A DNA stretch of 64,000 bases from Miniimonas arenae (GTDB lineage Bacteria > Actinomycetota > Actinomycetes > Actinomycetales > Beutenbergiaceae). Shown piece after piece: positions 1-8,015 of the stretch. Both the position numbers and the translations under genes were made by a program. The notes under the pieces were generated by a model. It saw only the letters and a list, made by a program, of their open reading frames with translations, did no database searches and was not told the origin of the DNA. The stretch is from NCBI RefSeq assembly GCF_006351005.1, contig NZ_VENP01000003.1:1-64000 (forward strand). Reading direction: 5' to 3'. Positions within the stretch are counted from its first letter, which is position 1. The number at the start of each line of letters is the position of its first letter.

Positions 1-1
1 C

Positions 2-832
2 GCGGTGGGTGGCGCCGTCGCGGGTGCGTTCAACCAGTTCGTCGCCCCGTTCGGGGCCACGGCGATCGGCCCGTCGGGCTGGGCGCTGCTGCCGCTCCTG
101 CAGAGCGACAACGGGCAGGGCTACGCGATCCTCGCCTACTCCGTGGGGCTGCTTGCCGGGTACGTGGCCGGGTTCGTCATCACCTCCCTCTGGGGCTTCA
201 CGCCCGCGCTGCTCGCGGAGCACAACCGCGGCGACGACGAGTTCGCCGAGCTCGAGGGCGGCGAGGCGCAGGACGTCGAGACGCCCGACGGCGAGGCGTC
301 CGCCGCCGAGGCCACCGTCGCGAGTGCGGCGTCCGACGGCGAGGCGCACGACGGCGAGGCCCCCGCGCCGATCGCGATCCTCGCCCCCGCACCGGGCGCC
401 GTCGTCGACCTGGCCGACGTGCCGGACAAGGTCTTCTCGGGTCGGCTCATGGGCGACGGGTTCGCGATCGACCCCACGTCGGGGGACTTCCGCAGCCCGG
501 TGTCGGGGCAGATCGCGACGCTCTTCCCGACCGGCCACGCGTTCGCCGTCGTGACGCCCGAGGGGCTGGAGGTGCTCGTGCACATCGGGCTCGAGACGGT
601 GAAGCTCAAGGGCGAGGGGTTCACCGCGCACCACGCGGTCGGCGACGAGGTCCGGGCCGGCGACGTCGTCATCTCGGCCGACCTCGACGCGATTCGACCC
701 CGTGTGCCCTCGCTGCTGACCCCGGTCGTGGTCCTCAACACCCCGGCGTTCCCGGTCGCCGACCGGGCGCCGCACGGCGACGCCGTCCTCACGGTGGCGC
801 GCGCCGCTGCGGCGGTGCCCGCGGCCGACTGA
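2..832 (+). CDS. PTS sugar permease, EIIC end fused to EIIA (5' partial)
   Basis: C-terminal part of a phosphotransferase-system permease of the glucose/glucoside family; the gene enters from outside the window. The first 75 or so residues are the last membrane helices of EIIC (GPSGWALLPLL, then a hydrophobic stretch ending near LLAEHN). An acidic, Ala/Glu-rich linker follows with three DGEA repeats, then a complete EIIA domain of the glucose type. The phosphorylated histidine is in LEVLVHIGLETVKL. EIIA receives phosphate from HPr and passes it on to EIIB, which phosphorylates the sugar carried by EIIC. The sugar cannot be told from this fragment; sucrose, trehalose or beta-glucosides are possible. 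The linker carries the dispersed GCCCGACGGCGAG word (283-295). Confidence 0.9.
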   Translation, partial: AVGGAVAGAFNQFVAPFGATAIGPSGWALLPLLQSDNGQGYAILAYSVGLLAGYVAGFVITSLWGFTPALLAEHNRGDDEFAELEGGEAQDVETPDGEASAAEATVASAASDGEAHDGEAPAPIAILAPAPGAVVDLADVPDKVFSGRLMGDGFAIDPTSGDFRSPVSGQIATLFPTGHAFAVVTPEGLEVLVHIGLETVKLKGEGFTAHHAVGDEVRAGDVVISADLDAIRPRVPSLLTPVVVLNTPAFPVADRAPHGDAVLTVARAAAAVPAAD

Positions 833-877
833 CCGCGCAACCACCCGACCTCCTCGCGGCCCGGGGCCGTCGCACGC

Positions 878-883
878 CAGGAT
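878..883 (+). promoter_or_regulatory. Possible -10 box (CAGGAT) of the flavoprotein gene
   Basis: CAGGAT lies 6 bases before the ATG at 890, and no clear ribosome site lies between. The spacing matches the other leaderless-type starts in this window. Weak on its own. Confidence 0.35.
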
Positions 884-889
884 GGCCCC

Positions 890-2089
890 ATGACCCAGGT
901 CCAGGTGGTGGTCGTCGGCGGCGGCGTGATGGGGGCGGCGACCGCGTGGAACCTCGCCCGGCGCGGCACCGACGTGCTCCTGCTCGAACGCTTCGAGCCC
1001 GGTCACCACGAGGGCGCCAGCCACGGCGCGACCCGCAACTTCAACACCGCGTACTCCTCCGACCACTACCTCGACCTCGTCCTGCGCGCCCGCGAGCTGT
1101 GGGCGGACCTCGCCGAGCAGGCCGCGACCCCGGTCCTCGACCCGGTCGGCCTCGTGAACCACGGCGGCGGGCTCGCCGGCACCGCCCGGTGGCAGGCGGT
1201 CCGCGACGCGCTCGTCGCCCGCGGCGAGCACGCGGAGTGGCTCGCCGCCGACGCGGCGCACGAGCGCTGGCCGGCCCTGCGCTTCCGCCCCGCACCCGTC
1301 GGGGACGGGCGTGACGTCCTCTGGGTCCCCTCCGGCGCCCGGGTCCGGGCCGCGGACGCGCTCGCCGCGATGCACGACGGCGTCACGCGCCACGGCGGCA
1401 CCGTGCGGTTCTCCTCGCGTGCGCGGGCGGTGGAACCGCTGCCCGAGGGCGGCGTGCGGGTGGTGACGGACGAGGAGGAGGTGACCTGCGCCGTCGTCGT
1501 CCTCACCGTCGGGGCGTGGACGGCCGGACTTGTGGCGAGCAGCGGTCTGGACCTGCCGCTGCCGACGCTCGAGGTGACCCAGGAGCAGCCGGCGCACTTC
1601 GCCGTCGTGCGCCCCGACCTGCTGACGGGCGACCTGCCGGGCTTCAACCACGCGCCGGACCCCGACGACCCCGCGGACGCCTACTTCCGCTCGGACGTCT
1701 ACGGCATGCACACGCCGGGCGAGGGGATCAAGGCGGGCTGGCACGGCACGGGCGCCGTGCTCGACCCGGACGAGCGGACGTACGCCTACGAGGAGCGGCA
1801 GATGGCCGACCTGCGGCGGTACGCCGCGGACTGGCTGCCGGCCGCGGACCCCGACCGGTTCGAGGCGATCTCGTGCACGTACACGTCGACGGCGAGCACG
1901 GACTTCGTGCTCGACCGGCGCGGGGACGTGGTGGTCGGGGCGGGGTTCTCAGGGCACGGGTACAAGTTCGCCCCCGCCGTGGGCGAGGTGCTCGCGGACC
2001 TGGCGCTCGGCGTCGGGCCCGGGCCGGCGGCGGCGTTCCGGCTGACCGGCCGCGCGGAGGCCGGCGCGCGACGCGGGTACGGGACGTAG
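890..2089 (+). CDS. Sarcosine oxidase / N-methyltryptophan oxidase family flavoprotein
   Basis: FAD-dependent amine oxidase of 399 residues, the usual size for monomeric sarcosine oxidase and N-methyl-L-tryptophan oxidase (SolA). The N-terminus has the dinucleotide-binding glycines VVVGGGVMGAATAWNLARRG, followed by the family motif GASHGATRNFN. Near the C-terminus, SCTYTSTASTDF places a cysteine where the family attaches FAD covalently, and GAGFSGHGYKFAPAVGE is the second family signature. The enzyme would oxidatively demethylate a secondary N-methyl amino acid, giving formaldehyde and hydrogen peroxide; the substrate is not evident. It ends 2 bases before the next gene's start, so the two are probably cotranscribed. 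Sarcosine oxidase and SolA cannot be separated by eye. Confidence 0.85.
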   Translation: MTQVQVVVVGGGVMGAATAWNLARRGTDVLLLERFEPGHHEGASHGATRNFNTAYSSDHYLDLVLRARELWADLAEQAATPVLDPVGLVNHGGGLAGTARWQAVRDALVARGEHAEWLAADAAHERWPALRFRPAPVGDGRDVLWVPSGARVRAADALAAMHDGVTRHGGTVRFSSRARAVEPLPEGGVRVVTDEEEVTCAVVVLTVGAWTAGLVASSGLDLPLPTLEVTQEQPAHFAVVRPDLLTGDLPGFNHAPDPDDPADAYFRSDVYGMHTPGEGIKAGWHGTGAVLDPDERTYAYEERQMADLRRYAADWLPAADPDRFEAISCTYTSTASTDFVLDRRGDVVVGAGFSGHGYKFAPAVGEVLADLALGVGPGPAAAFRLTGRAEAGARRGYGT

Positions 2090-2091
2090 CC

Positions 2092-2733
2092 GTGCAGCTG
2101 GTCCGGGGGGAGTTCGAGCGGACGGCGAGCCACTGGTGGTGGCGGCCGGGGTGGGAGCGCGGTCGTCGCTACCTGACCGTGCACCTCACGTTCGGCGTCG
2201 CACCCGAGCTGGTGCGCGAGGCCGAGTGCTACCTCCCCGCGCTGAGCGGGCGCGCCGGGGTCGACGTGGTGCCGGTGCCGTGGCTGCACCTCACGATGAC
2301 CGGGATCGGGTTCGTCGACGAGGTGTCGCCGGACGCGCTGGAGGAGGTGGCGCTGCGGGTGCTCGGCGCTGACGCGACGCCGAGCTCGGGCGTCGGTCCG
2401 CTCGTCCTCGACACGCTCTTCCTCGGGCGGGAGGGGCTCGCGCTGACCGGGCCGCTGCCGGGCTGGCTGGCGGGGATGAAGGCCGCCCAGGAACGGGCGG
2501 TCGGCGAGGTGCTGGGCGTCGAGCGGCAGGCCGCGGCGTTCCGTCCCCACGTGTCGCTCGCGTACTTCGACGCCGAGATCGACGAGCCGGGGCTGGTGGC
2601 GGCGGTGCACGAGGTCGGACTGCGGGACGTCGAGGTGCGCACGCCGACGCTCTCGGTGCTCGAGCTGGGCCGGGACGAGCACGTCTACACCTGGCGCGTG
2701 ATCCGCGAGCGGGTGCTCGAGCTCGGGGGGTGA
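2092..2733 (+). CDS. 2H phosphoesterase (2'-5' RNA ligase-like)
   Basis: Protein of 213 residues with the two histidine motifs of the 2H phosphoesterase superfamily: HLTMTG at about residue 66 and HVSLAY at about 153. These form the paired catalytic site that acts on 2',3'-cyclic phosphates or 2'-5' phosphodiester bonds in RNA ligase/cyclic phosphodiesterase relatives. The GTG at 2092, just after the upstream stop, is preferred over longer readings because upstream codons lie within the flavoprotein gene. The physiological substrate is unknown. The tight spacing suggests translational coupling to the flavoprotein, but a functional link is not obvious. Confidence 0.8.
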   Translation: MQLVRGEFERTASHWWWRPGWERGRRYLTVHLTFGVAPELVREAECYLPALSGRAGVDVVPVPWLHLTMTGIGFVDEVSPDALEEVALRVLGADATPSSGVGPLVLDTLFLGREGLALTGPLPGWLAGMKAAQERAVGEVLGVERQAAAFRPHVSLAYFDAEIDEPGLVAAVHEVGLRDVEVRTPTLSVLELGRDEHVYTWRVIRERVLELGG

Positions 2734-2935
2734 GGCGCGGTTGGGCTGTGCGCCGCGGCTGTGGGTGGCGGCGGTGGTGGCGGTGGGTGGCGCGTGGTGA
2801 TTGGTGCCTGGTGGGGCTGGGCGTCGGCGGACGAGGGGGCAGACTGGCCCGACCGGAGTCGACGTCCGTGCCCCGATCGAGCAGGGCATGAGCGGCGTCG
2901 TGCTTCGCGACTCGACCGGACGAGAGGGGCAGACC

Positions 2936-3601
2936 ATGGTGAGGATCGCCGTCACGGGGCACGCCGAGCGGGCGCTGCCGGCGGAGCGGGGAACGCTGCG
3001 CGTCGAGGTCTCCGCCGTCGGCGACGACCGGCGGGAGGTGCTCGAACGCGTCACCCGGACCCACACGGACTTGCGCGCGGAGGCGCAGGCGCACGTGGAC
3101 TCGGGTGCCGCGACGTGGTGGGGCTCGCACGGGGTGTCCTCGGGTCAGCTCATCGACTGGGAGCAGCGCGACGGCCAGCAGGTCAAGGTGCGCCGGTTCC
3201 AGGCGCGGGCCGACGTGCGCGTGCGGTTCAGCGACTTCACCGCACTCGCGGAGTGGAGCGTGGCGGTGGCCGAGCGCGAGGACGTCGAGGTCGCCGGGAT
3301 CACGTGGGACCTGACGGACTCCCGCCGCGACTCGGTGATCGACGACGTCCGGGTCGACGCGACCCGGGACGCGCTCGCGAAGGCGTTCGTGTTCGCGCGC
3401 GCCGCAGGCCTGGGGTCGCCGCGGCTCGTCGCGCTGTACGAGGAGGGGCTGCGCCCGGGCGGGGACCGCCCACCCGTCCAGCCGATGATGCGCTCCATGG
3501 CGATGGACTCGGGTGGCCGCGGTGGCGGCGTCGAGCTGCGGCCGGACGACATCGAGCTCACGGTGTCCGTCAGTGCGGACTTCGAGGCTGACGGGGCGTA
3601 G
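2936..3601 (+). CDS. SIMPL-domain protein (DUF541)
   Basis: Protein of 221 residues matching the SIMPL/DUF541 family: an N-terminal strand (IAVTGHAERALPAERGTLRVEV), a long helix-rich middle and a second beta half with DLTDSRRDSVIDDVRVDATRDALAKA, typical of the family. The ATG at 2936 has a good ribosome site (GAGAGGGG, 2922-2929) and begins directly with the conserved strand; longer readings add low-quality sequence. No signal peptide is seen, so unlike many relatives it is probably cytoplasmic. The biochemical role of the family is poorly known. It faces lpdA tail to tail across a strong hairpin. The spacer before it (2734-2935) shows only G-rich sequence. Confidence 0.8.
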   Translation: MVRIAVTGHAERALPAERGTLRVEVSAVGDDRREVLERVTRTHTDLRAEAQAHVDSGAATWWGSHGVSSGQLIDWEQRDGQQVKVRRFQARADVRVRFSDFTALAEWSVAVAEREDVEVAGITWDLTDSRRDSVIDDVRVDATRDALAKAFVFARAAGLGSPRLVALYEEGLRPGGDRPPVQPMMRSMAMDSGGRGGGVELRPDDIELTVSVSADFEADGA

Positions 3602-3613
3602 GCGGCCCTGAGC

Positions 3614-3680
3614 TCGGCAGTGGTTCGTGACCAGGACTCAGCGTTCGGCAGTGATCCGTGACCAGGGCTCAGCGTTCGGC
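3614..3680. repeat. 31-bp tandem repeat, about 2 copies
   Basis: TCGGCAGTG...GTGACCAGG...CTCAGCGT recurs with starts at 3614 and 3645 and a truncated third start at 3676, a period of exactly 31. It lies between the stops of two convergent genes, just before the shared terminator hairpin. Confidence 0.85.
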
Positions 3681-3695
3681 GGGCCCGGAAAGCCA

Positions 3696-3728
3696 GAACC
3701 CGGCGCTCGGTGTCCGAGCGCCGGGTTC
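3696..3728. terminator. Bidirectional hairpin terminator between SIMPL gene and lpdA
   Basis: GAACCCGGCGCTCGG and its exact reverse complement form a perfect 15-bp stem with a 3-base loop (TGT, 3711-3713). No T-run follows, as is common in this kind of genome. It can serve both converging genes. Confidence 0.85.
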
Positions 3729-3785
3729 GGCGTGCCGATGGTTCGCGGCCTCTGGCGGTGATGCGAGGCCGGAACGAGCCCAGGA

Positions 3786-5180
3786 TCAGAAGTTGATCAT
3801 GTGCCCCGAGATGCCGTGCATGGCCTCCTTGACGGCCTCGCCCAGCGTCGGGTGGGCGAACACGACGCGCGAGACCTCGTCCGCGGTGAGGTCCCACGTC
3901 TGCGCCACGTTGATCGCGGGCAGCAGCTCGGTGACGTCCGGGCCGATCATGTGGGCGCCGAGGATCTCGTTGCGCTCGGCGTCGGCCACGATCTTGACGA
4001 ACCCGACGCCCTCGCCGAGGCCCTGCGCCTTGCCGTTCGCGCTGAACGGGAACGTCGCGACCTTGATCTCGTGCCCGGCGTCCTTGGCCTGCTGCTCGGT
4101 GAGGCCCATCGAGCCGATCTGCGGGTGGCAGTAGGTGGCGCGCGGGATGAAGCGGTAGTCGATCGACATCGTCTCGGCGCCCGCGAGGGTCTCGGCGGCC
4201 ACGACGCCCTGCGCCTCCGCGACGTGCGCGAGCATCATCTTCGCGGTGACGTCGCCGATCGCGTAGACGTTCGGGACGTTGGTGCGCATGTAGTCGTCGA
4301 TCTCGATGGCGCCACGCTCGGTGAGCTTCACGCCGATGTTCTCCAGGCCGAAGCCCTCGGTGCGCGGCGCGAAGCCGATCGCCGACAGCAGCCGGTCCGC
4401 CTCGAGCACCTTCTGCTCACCGCCCGCGGAGACGGTGACCTTGACGCCCGACCCGGTGTCCTCGACCGACTCGACCTTGGTGCCCGTCAGCACCTTCACG
4501 CCGAGCTTCTTGTAGTGCTTGGCAAGCTCCTTGGACACGTCGGCGTCCTCGGTCGGGACCATCCGGTCCAGGAACTCCACGATCGTCACGTCGACGCCGA
4601 AGTTGGTCATGACGTAGGCGAACTCCACGCCGATCGCGCCCGAGCCGGCGATGATGATCGAGCCCGGCAGGTCGGCGTCGAGGATCTGCTCCTCGTAGGT
4701 GACGACGTTCTTGCTCACCTGCACGCCCGGGAGCATCCGCGTGACGGACCCGGTGGCGAGGATCAGGGTGTCGAACGTGACGTTCTCGGTCTCACCCGAG
4801 TTCAGGGCCACGTCCATCGACGTGGGGGACGTCAGCGTGCCCCAGCCGTCGATCTCGGTGATCTTGTTCTTCTTCATGAGGAAGTGGACGCCCTTGACGA
4901 TGCCGGCGGACACCTGACGGCTGCGCGCGTGCGTCGGGCCGTACGCCATCGTCGCCTCGCCCTCGATGCCGTACTTGGCCTTCTCGTGGGTGAGCGTGTG
5001 CGCCAGCTCGGCGTTCTTCAGCAGCGCCTTGGAGGGGATGCACCCGACGTTGAGGCACACACCGCCCCAGTACTTCTTCTCGACGACGGCGACGGACTTG
5101 CCGAGCTGCGCTGCACGGATGGCGGCGACGTAGCCACCGGGGCCCGCACCGAGGACAACGACATCAAAGTGGGAAGCCAT
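3786..5180 (-). CDS. lpdA: Dihydrolipoyl dehydrogenase
   Basis: E3 subunit of 2-oxo-acid dehydrogenase complexes: reoxidises dihydrolipoamide with NAD+ through FAD and a redox disulfide. The 464-residue length is normal. Visible features are the FAD-binding [17 protein letters not shown], the redox-active pair in [16 protein letters not shown] (about residues 42 and 47), the NAD-binding [12 protein letters not shown], the second FAD motif [16 protein letters not shown], and the C-terminal HPTLGE with the catalytic His (about 443) and Glu. It stands alone here without E1 or E2 genes, as is usual for actinobacterial lpd, and likely serves pyruvate and oxoglutarate dehydrogenase complexes. The lpd name is secure; which complexes it serves is inference. 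Confidence 0.96.
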   Translation of the reverse strand: MASHFDVVVLGAGPGGYVAAIRAAQLGKSVAVVEKKYWGGVCLNVGCIPSKALLKNAELAHTLTHEKAKYGIEGEATMAYGPTHARSRQVSAGIVKGVHFLMKKNKITEIDGWGTLTSPTSMDVALNSGETENVTFDTLILATGSVTRMLPGVQVSKNVVTYEEQILDADLPGSIIIAGSGAIGVEFAYVMTNFGVDVTIVEFLDRMVPTEDADVSKELAKHYKKLGVKVLTGTKVESVEDTGSGVKVTVSAGGEQKVLEADRLLSAIGFAPRTEGFGLENIGVKLTERGAIEIDDYMRTNVPNVYAIGDVTAKMMLAHVAEAQGVVAAETLAGAETMSIDYRFIPRATYCHPQIGSMGLTEQQAKDAGHEIKVATFPFSANGKAQGLGEGVGFVKIVADAERNEILGAHMIGPDVTELLPAINVAQTWDLTADEVSRVVFAHPTLGEAVKEAMHGISGHMINF

Positions 5181-5297
5181 GGCCCTCAGCCTAGTTCCGC
5201 GGTACCCGCGATTCGACGCCGTGCGGCGTCGCCTCGGTCACGTCTCCCGCGGCGCACGACGGCGAGCCTCGCCTCCGAGCACCAGTCGCCACGGCTA

Positions 5298-5504
5298 CAC
5301 GTGCTGCGGCGCGGTTGACGTGGACATGGCCTCCGGGGTGTCCACGCCTGACGCGGTCACACGTGCTGCCGCGCGACCCACGTGGACATGGCCTCCGCGG
5401 TGTCCACGCCTGGCGCGGCTGCGCGTGCTGCGGCGCGGCTGACGTGGACATGGCCTCCGCGGTGTCCACGCCTGGCGCGGCTACGCGTGCTGCGGCGCGG
5501 CTGA
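5298..5504. repeat. 62-bp tandem repeat array, 3 copies (GTGGAC family, locus 1)
   Basis: GTGGACATGG...TGTCCAC recurs with left arms starting at 5320, 5382 and 5444, an exact 62-bp period. Each unit holds the inverted pair GTGGACA/TGTCCAC, 12 bases apart, and a CGTGCTGCGGCGCGGCT segment; a partial unit follows to about 5504. It fills the divergent spacer between lpdA and the SAM riboswitch. The same family occurs at 25486, near 54001 and, degenerate, near 44529. Confidence 0.95.
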
Positions 5505-5598
5505 GTCCTGACGTGGCGCCCCGCACCCCGACCACCGCCGAACTGCGGCGATGAAGCGGGCGGCGGGGCTCGCCGTCGGGCACTACGATCGTCCGTGA

Positions 5599-5696
5599 CC
5601 ATCCAGAGCAGCCGAGAGACCTGGCTCGACGACGCTGCAGCAACCCCCCGCGACCTCACGCGGGAGAGGGTGCTCATGCCAGGACCGATGGAGAGG
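5599..5696 (+). promoter_or_regulatory. SAM riboswitch (S-box type)
   Basis: Leader with the conserved blocks of S-adenosylmethionine riboswitches: CCAGAGCAGCCGAGAGACC, then GCAGCAACC, a variable CG-rich hairpin, then GTGCTCATGCCAGGACC. The closing stem pairs CCATC (5599-5603) with GATGG (5687-5691). The gene's purine-rich ribosome site begins at the last base of that stem, so ligand binding probably blocks translation directly; no separate terminator is seen. It precedes a rhodanese-metZ operon, a typical methionine target. SAM-I-like is the best subclass call, by eye. Confidence 0.85.
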
Positions 5697-5704
5697 TGAG
5701 AGTG

Positions 5705-6115
5705 ATGTACGAGGCCGACCTGACGCCTGCCGAGGCGTGGGAGCTGCTGGAGAACCACGAGGAAGCCGTCCTGGTGGACGTGCGCACGCCGCAGGAGTGG
5801 GCGGAGGTCGGGATTCCCGACCTCGGGCCGCTGCACCGGCGCGTCGTGCTCGACCCGCTGCTCACGGCAGCGGGCCCCAACCCCGACTTCCTCACGGCGC
5901 TCGCGGACGCCGGGCTGACCCCCGGCGACTCGCGTCCCGTGCTGTTCGTCTGCAAGGCGGGCGGGCGCAGCGTGGCCGCGGCGCGCCTCGCGACGCAGGC
6001 GGGCCTCGGTCCGGCGTACAACGTCGTCGAGGGGTACGAGGGCGCGACGGCGAGCGAGGCCGGGTGGGCCGGCACCGGTCTGCCCGTGGCCCGGTGGGAC
6101 GGGGAGCAGGCGTGA
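5705..6115 (+). CDS. Rhodanese-like sulfurtransferase
   Basis: Single-domain rhodanese of 136 residues. VLVDVRTPQEWAEVGIPD is the N-terminal family motif, and LFVCKAGGRSVAAARLA holds the active-site loop with the catalytic cysteine that carries persulfide sulfur. Start chosen at the ATG at 5705, 8 bases after GAGAGG; GTGs at 5696 and 5702 are alternatives. It lies directly behind the SAM riboswitch and overlaps the metZ start by 4 bases, so it is translationally coupled to a sulfur-assimilation enzyme. It probably delivers or detoxifies reduced sulfur for homocysteine synthesis; that role is inferred from context. Confidence 0.9.
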   Translation: MYEADLTPAEAWELLENHEEAVLVDVRTPQEWAEVGIPDLGPLHRRVVLDPLLTAAGPNPDFLTALADAGLTPGDSRPVLFVCKAGGRSVAAARLATQAGLGPAYNVVEGYEGATASEAGWAGTGLPVARWDGEQA

Positions 6116-7338
6116 CCGACCCGCAGCCCCGCAGCGCCCTGCCCGACGGCCTGCGCCCCGCGACCCTCGCGGTGCGCGGCGGCCAGGAGCGCACCGGGTT
6201 CATGGAGACCTCCGAGCCGCTGTTTCTCACGCAGGGCTACGTCTACCCGCGCGCGGCCGACGCCGAGGCGACCTTCCTCGCCGAGCTCGACCGGTTCTCC
6301 TACACGCGCTACGCCAACCCCACCACGTCCGCGTTCGAGGAGCGTCTGCGCCTCATCGAGGGCGCCGAGGCGTGCTTCGCGACGGCGTCGGGCATGGCGG
6401 CCGTGTTCGCCTCGATGGCGAGCCTCGTGCGCCAGGGGTCGCGCATCGTGGCCGGCCGGGCAATGTTCGGCTCGACGCTGCTCGTGCTCGACGAGCTGTT
6501 CACCTCCTGGGGCATCGAGACCGTCTACGTCGACGCGCACGTCAACGAGCAGTGGGCGCAGGCGCTCGCGACGCCGGCCGACGTCGTGTTCTTCGAGACG
6601 CCGTCGAACCCGATGCAGGACATCGTGGACATCGCCGAGGTGTCCCGGCTCGCGCACGCCGCGGGCGCGACGGTCATCGTGGACAACGTGTTCGCGACGC
6701 CGGCCCTGCAGCGCCCGCTCGCGTTCGGCGCGGACGTCGTCGTGTACTCCGCGACCAAGCACATCGACGGCCAGGGGCGCGTGATGGGCGGCGCGGTGCT
6801 CGGCTCGCGCGAGTACGTGACCGGGCCGCTGCAGACGTTCCTGCGCAACACCGGCCCGACGATCAGCCCGTTCAACTCGTGGGTGCTGCTCAAGGGCCTG
6901 GAGACGGTGGACCTGCGCGTCCAGCGTCAGTCCGAGAGCGCGCTCGCCGTGGCGCGGTGGCTCGAGGACCAGCCCGGCGTGGTGGGCGTGCGCTACCCGT
7001 ACCTGCCCTCGCACCCGCAGCACGAGCTCGCCACCACGCAGCAGACCGCGGGCGGGACGGTCGTCGCGTTCACCCTCGACGGCCCGAGCGACCCCGAGGG
7101 CGGCAAGCTGCGCTCGTTCGCGTTCCTCGACGCTCTGCGGCTCATCGACATCTCGAACAACCTCGGCGACGCCAAGTCGCTCGTCACGCACCCCGCGACG
7201 ACGACGCACATGAAGACGGGCTACGCCGGTCGACAGCGCACCGGCATCGCCGAGACGACGATCCGGCTGTCCGTCGGCCTGGAGGATCCCGCAGACCTGC
7301 TCGACGACCTCGCGCGGGGGCTCGCGGCTCCGTTCTGA
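6112..7338 (+). CDS. metZ: O-succinylhomoserine sulfhydrylase
   Basis: PLP enzyme of the Cys/Met metabolism family, 408 residues. It makes homocysteine directly from activated homoserine and sulfide. Seen: YTRYANPTTSAFEERL, the PLP-stacking loop FATASGMAAVFA, the aspartate motif TVIVDNVFATP, and the PLP lysine in VVVYSATKHIDGQGR. The substrate-specific C-terminus (DAKSLVTHPATTTH...RLSVGLEDPADLLDDL) is typical of MetZ. It starts at a GTG that overlaps the rhodanese stop (GTGA), under the same SAM riboswitch. Acyl group preference (succinyl or acetyl) is not certain from sequence. Confidence 0.92.
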   Translation: MTDPQPRSALPDGLRPATLAVRGGQERTGFMETSEPLFLTQGYVYPRAADAEATFLAELDRFSYTRYANPTTSAFEERLRLIEGAEACFATASGMAAVFASMASLVRQGSRIVAGRAMFGSTLLVLDELFTSWGIETVYVDAHVNEQWAQALATPADVVFFETPSNPMQDIVDIAEVSRLAHAAGATVIVDNVFATPALQRPLAFGADVVVYSATKHIDGQGRVMGGAVLGSREYVTGPLQTFLRNTGPTISPFNSWVLLKGLETVDLRVQRQSESALAVARWLEDQPGVVGVRYPYLPSHPQHELATTQQTAGGTVVAFTLDGPSDPEGGKLRSFAFLDALRLIDISNNLGDAKSLVTHPATTTHMKTGYAGRQRTGIAETTIRLSVGLEDPADLLDDLARGLAAPF

Positions 7339-7467
7339 CGCGGGCCGGTTCGACGCGGGTGCTGGTGAGACAGGCCCCCGCTAGACGGGCCCGCGGGGGT
7401 CCCCGTCGGCGTACCGTGCTGCGGGGGTCGGGACGGCCGACCCCGACCAGAGTCGAGGAGCAGGCCA

Positions 7468-7782
7468 ATGTTCGTCTCCACCATGAACGACGTCCCGGGC
7501 GCGCAGGTCGTGCGCGTCCTCGGTGAGGTCTCCGGCATCACCGTGCGCGCGCGGCACATCGGCGCGCAGCTCGGCGCCGGCTTCAAGGCGATCGGCGGCG
7601 GCGAGCTCAAGGGGCTCACGCAGCAGCTCCAGGAGACCCGCGACGAGGCCTACGGTCGGATGTGCGAGAACGCGCAGGCGCTGGGCGCGAACGCGGTGCT
7701 CGCGATGCGCTACGACAGCAACGACATCGGCGGTTCCTACCAGGAGGTCGTCGCCTACGGGACGGCCGTCATCCTGCAGTAG
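7468..7782 (+). CDS. UPF0145 (YbjQ) family protein
   Basis: Protein of 104 residues, full length for the UPF0145/YbjQ family, sometimes called a putative heavy-metal-binding domain. The conserved core is visible: GEVSGITVRARHIGAQLG, then ELKGLTQQLQETRDEAYGRMCENAQALGANAVLAMRYDSN. A GAGGAG ribosome site (7455-7460) precedes the ATG. Relatives form small oligomers and are usually single genes; the function is not established and the metal-binding claim is weak. It ends at a very strong hairpin. Confidence 0.9.
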   Translation: MFVSTMNDVPGAQVVRVLGEVSGITVRARHIGAQLGAGFKAIGGGELKGLTQQLQETRDEAYGRMCENAQALGANAVLAMRYDSNDIGGSYQEVVAYGTAVILQ

Positions 7783-7788
7783 GCGGTA

Positions 7789-7834
7789 CCTGCGCGAGTA
7801 CGGCCCCGCCCGCTTCGGGCCGTACTCGCGCAGG
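7789..7834. terminator. Hairpin terminator, 18-bp perfect stem
   Basis: CCTGCGCGAGTACGGCCC (7789-7806) pairs perfectly with 7817-7834 around a 10-base loop. It lies 6 bases after the UPF0145 stop and also faces the end of the sugar symporter gene. The rest of the spacer to 8015 holds nothing recognised. Confidence 0.9.
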
Positions 7835-8015
7835 AGCTGGGAGGGGAGGGCGCGGCACGCCGTCGTGCCCGACGGCGTCGCTCGCCCCCCGCAGGTCCGC
7901 GGCGGTGACGCAGCGCTCGGCCGCGCACACCGCGGCCACCGTAGCGGTCTTCGGCGGCCACGCGTGCGCGATGTCCACGCCGCGAGCCGAGACGACCGTC
8001 ACATCTCACCCGACG

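Noticed and set aside
7835-8015. Small reverse-strand open frames after the 7789 terminator
   Set aside because: Arg-rich, no start signal, and contained in a spacer between convergent genes.
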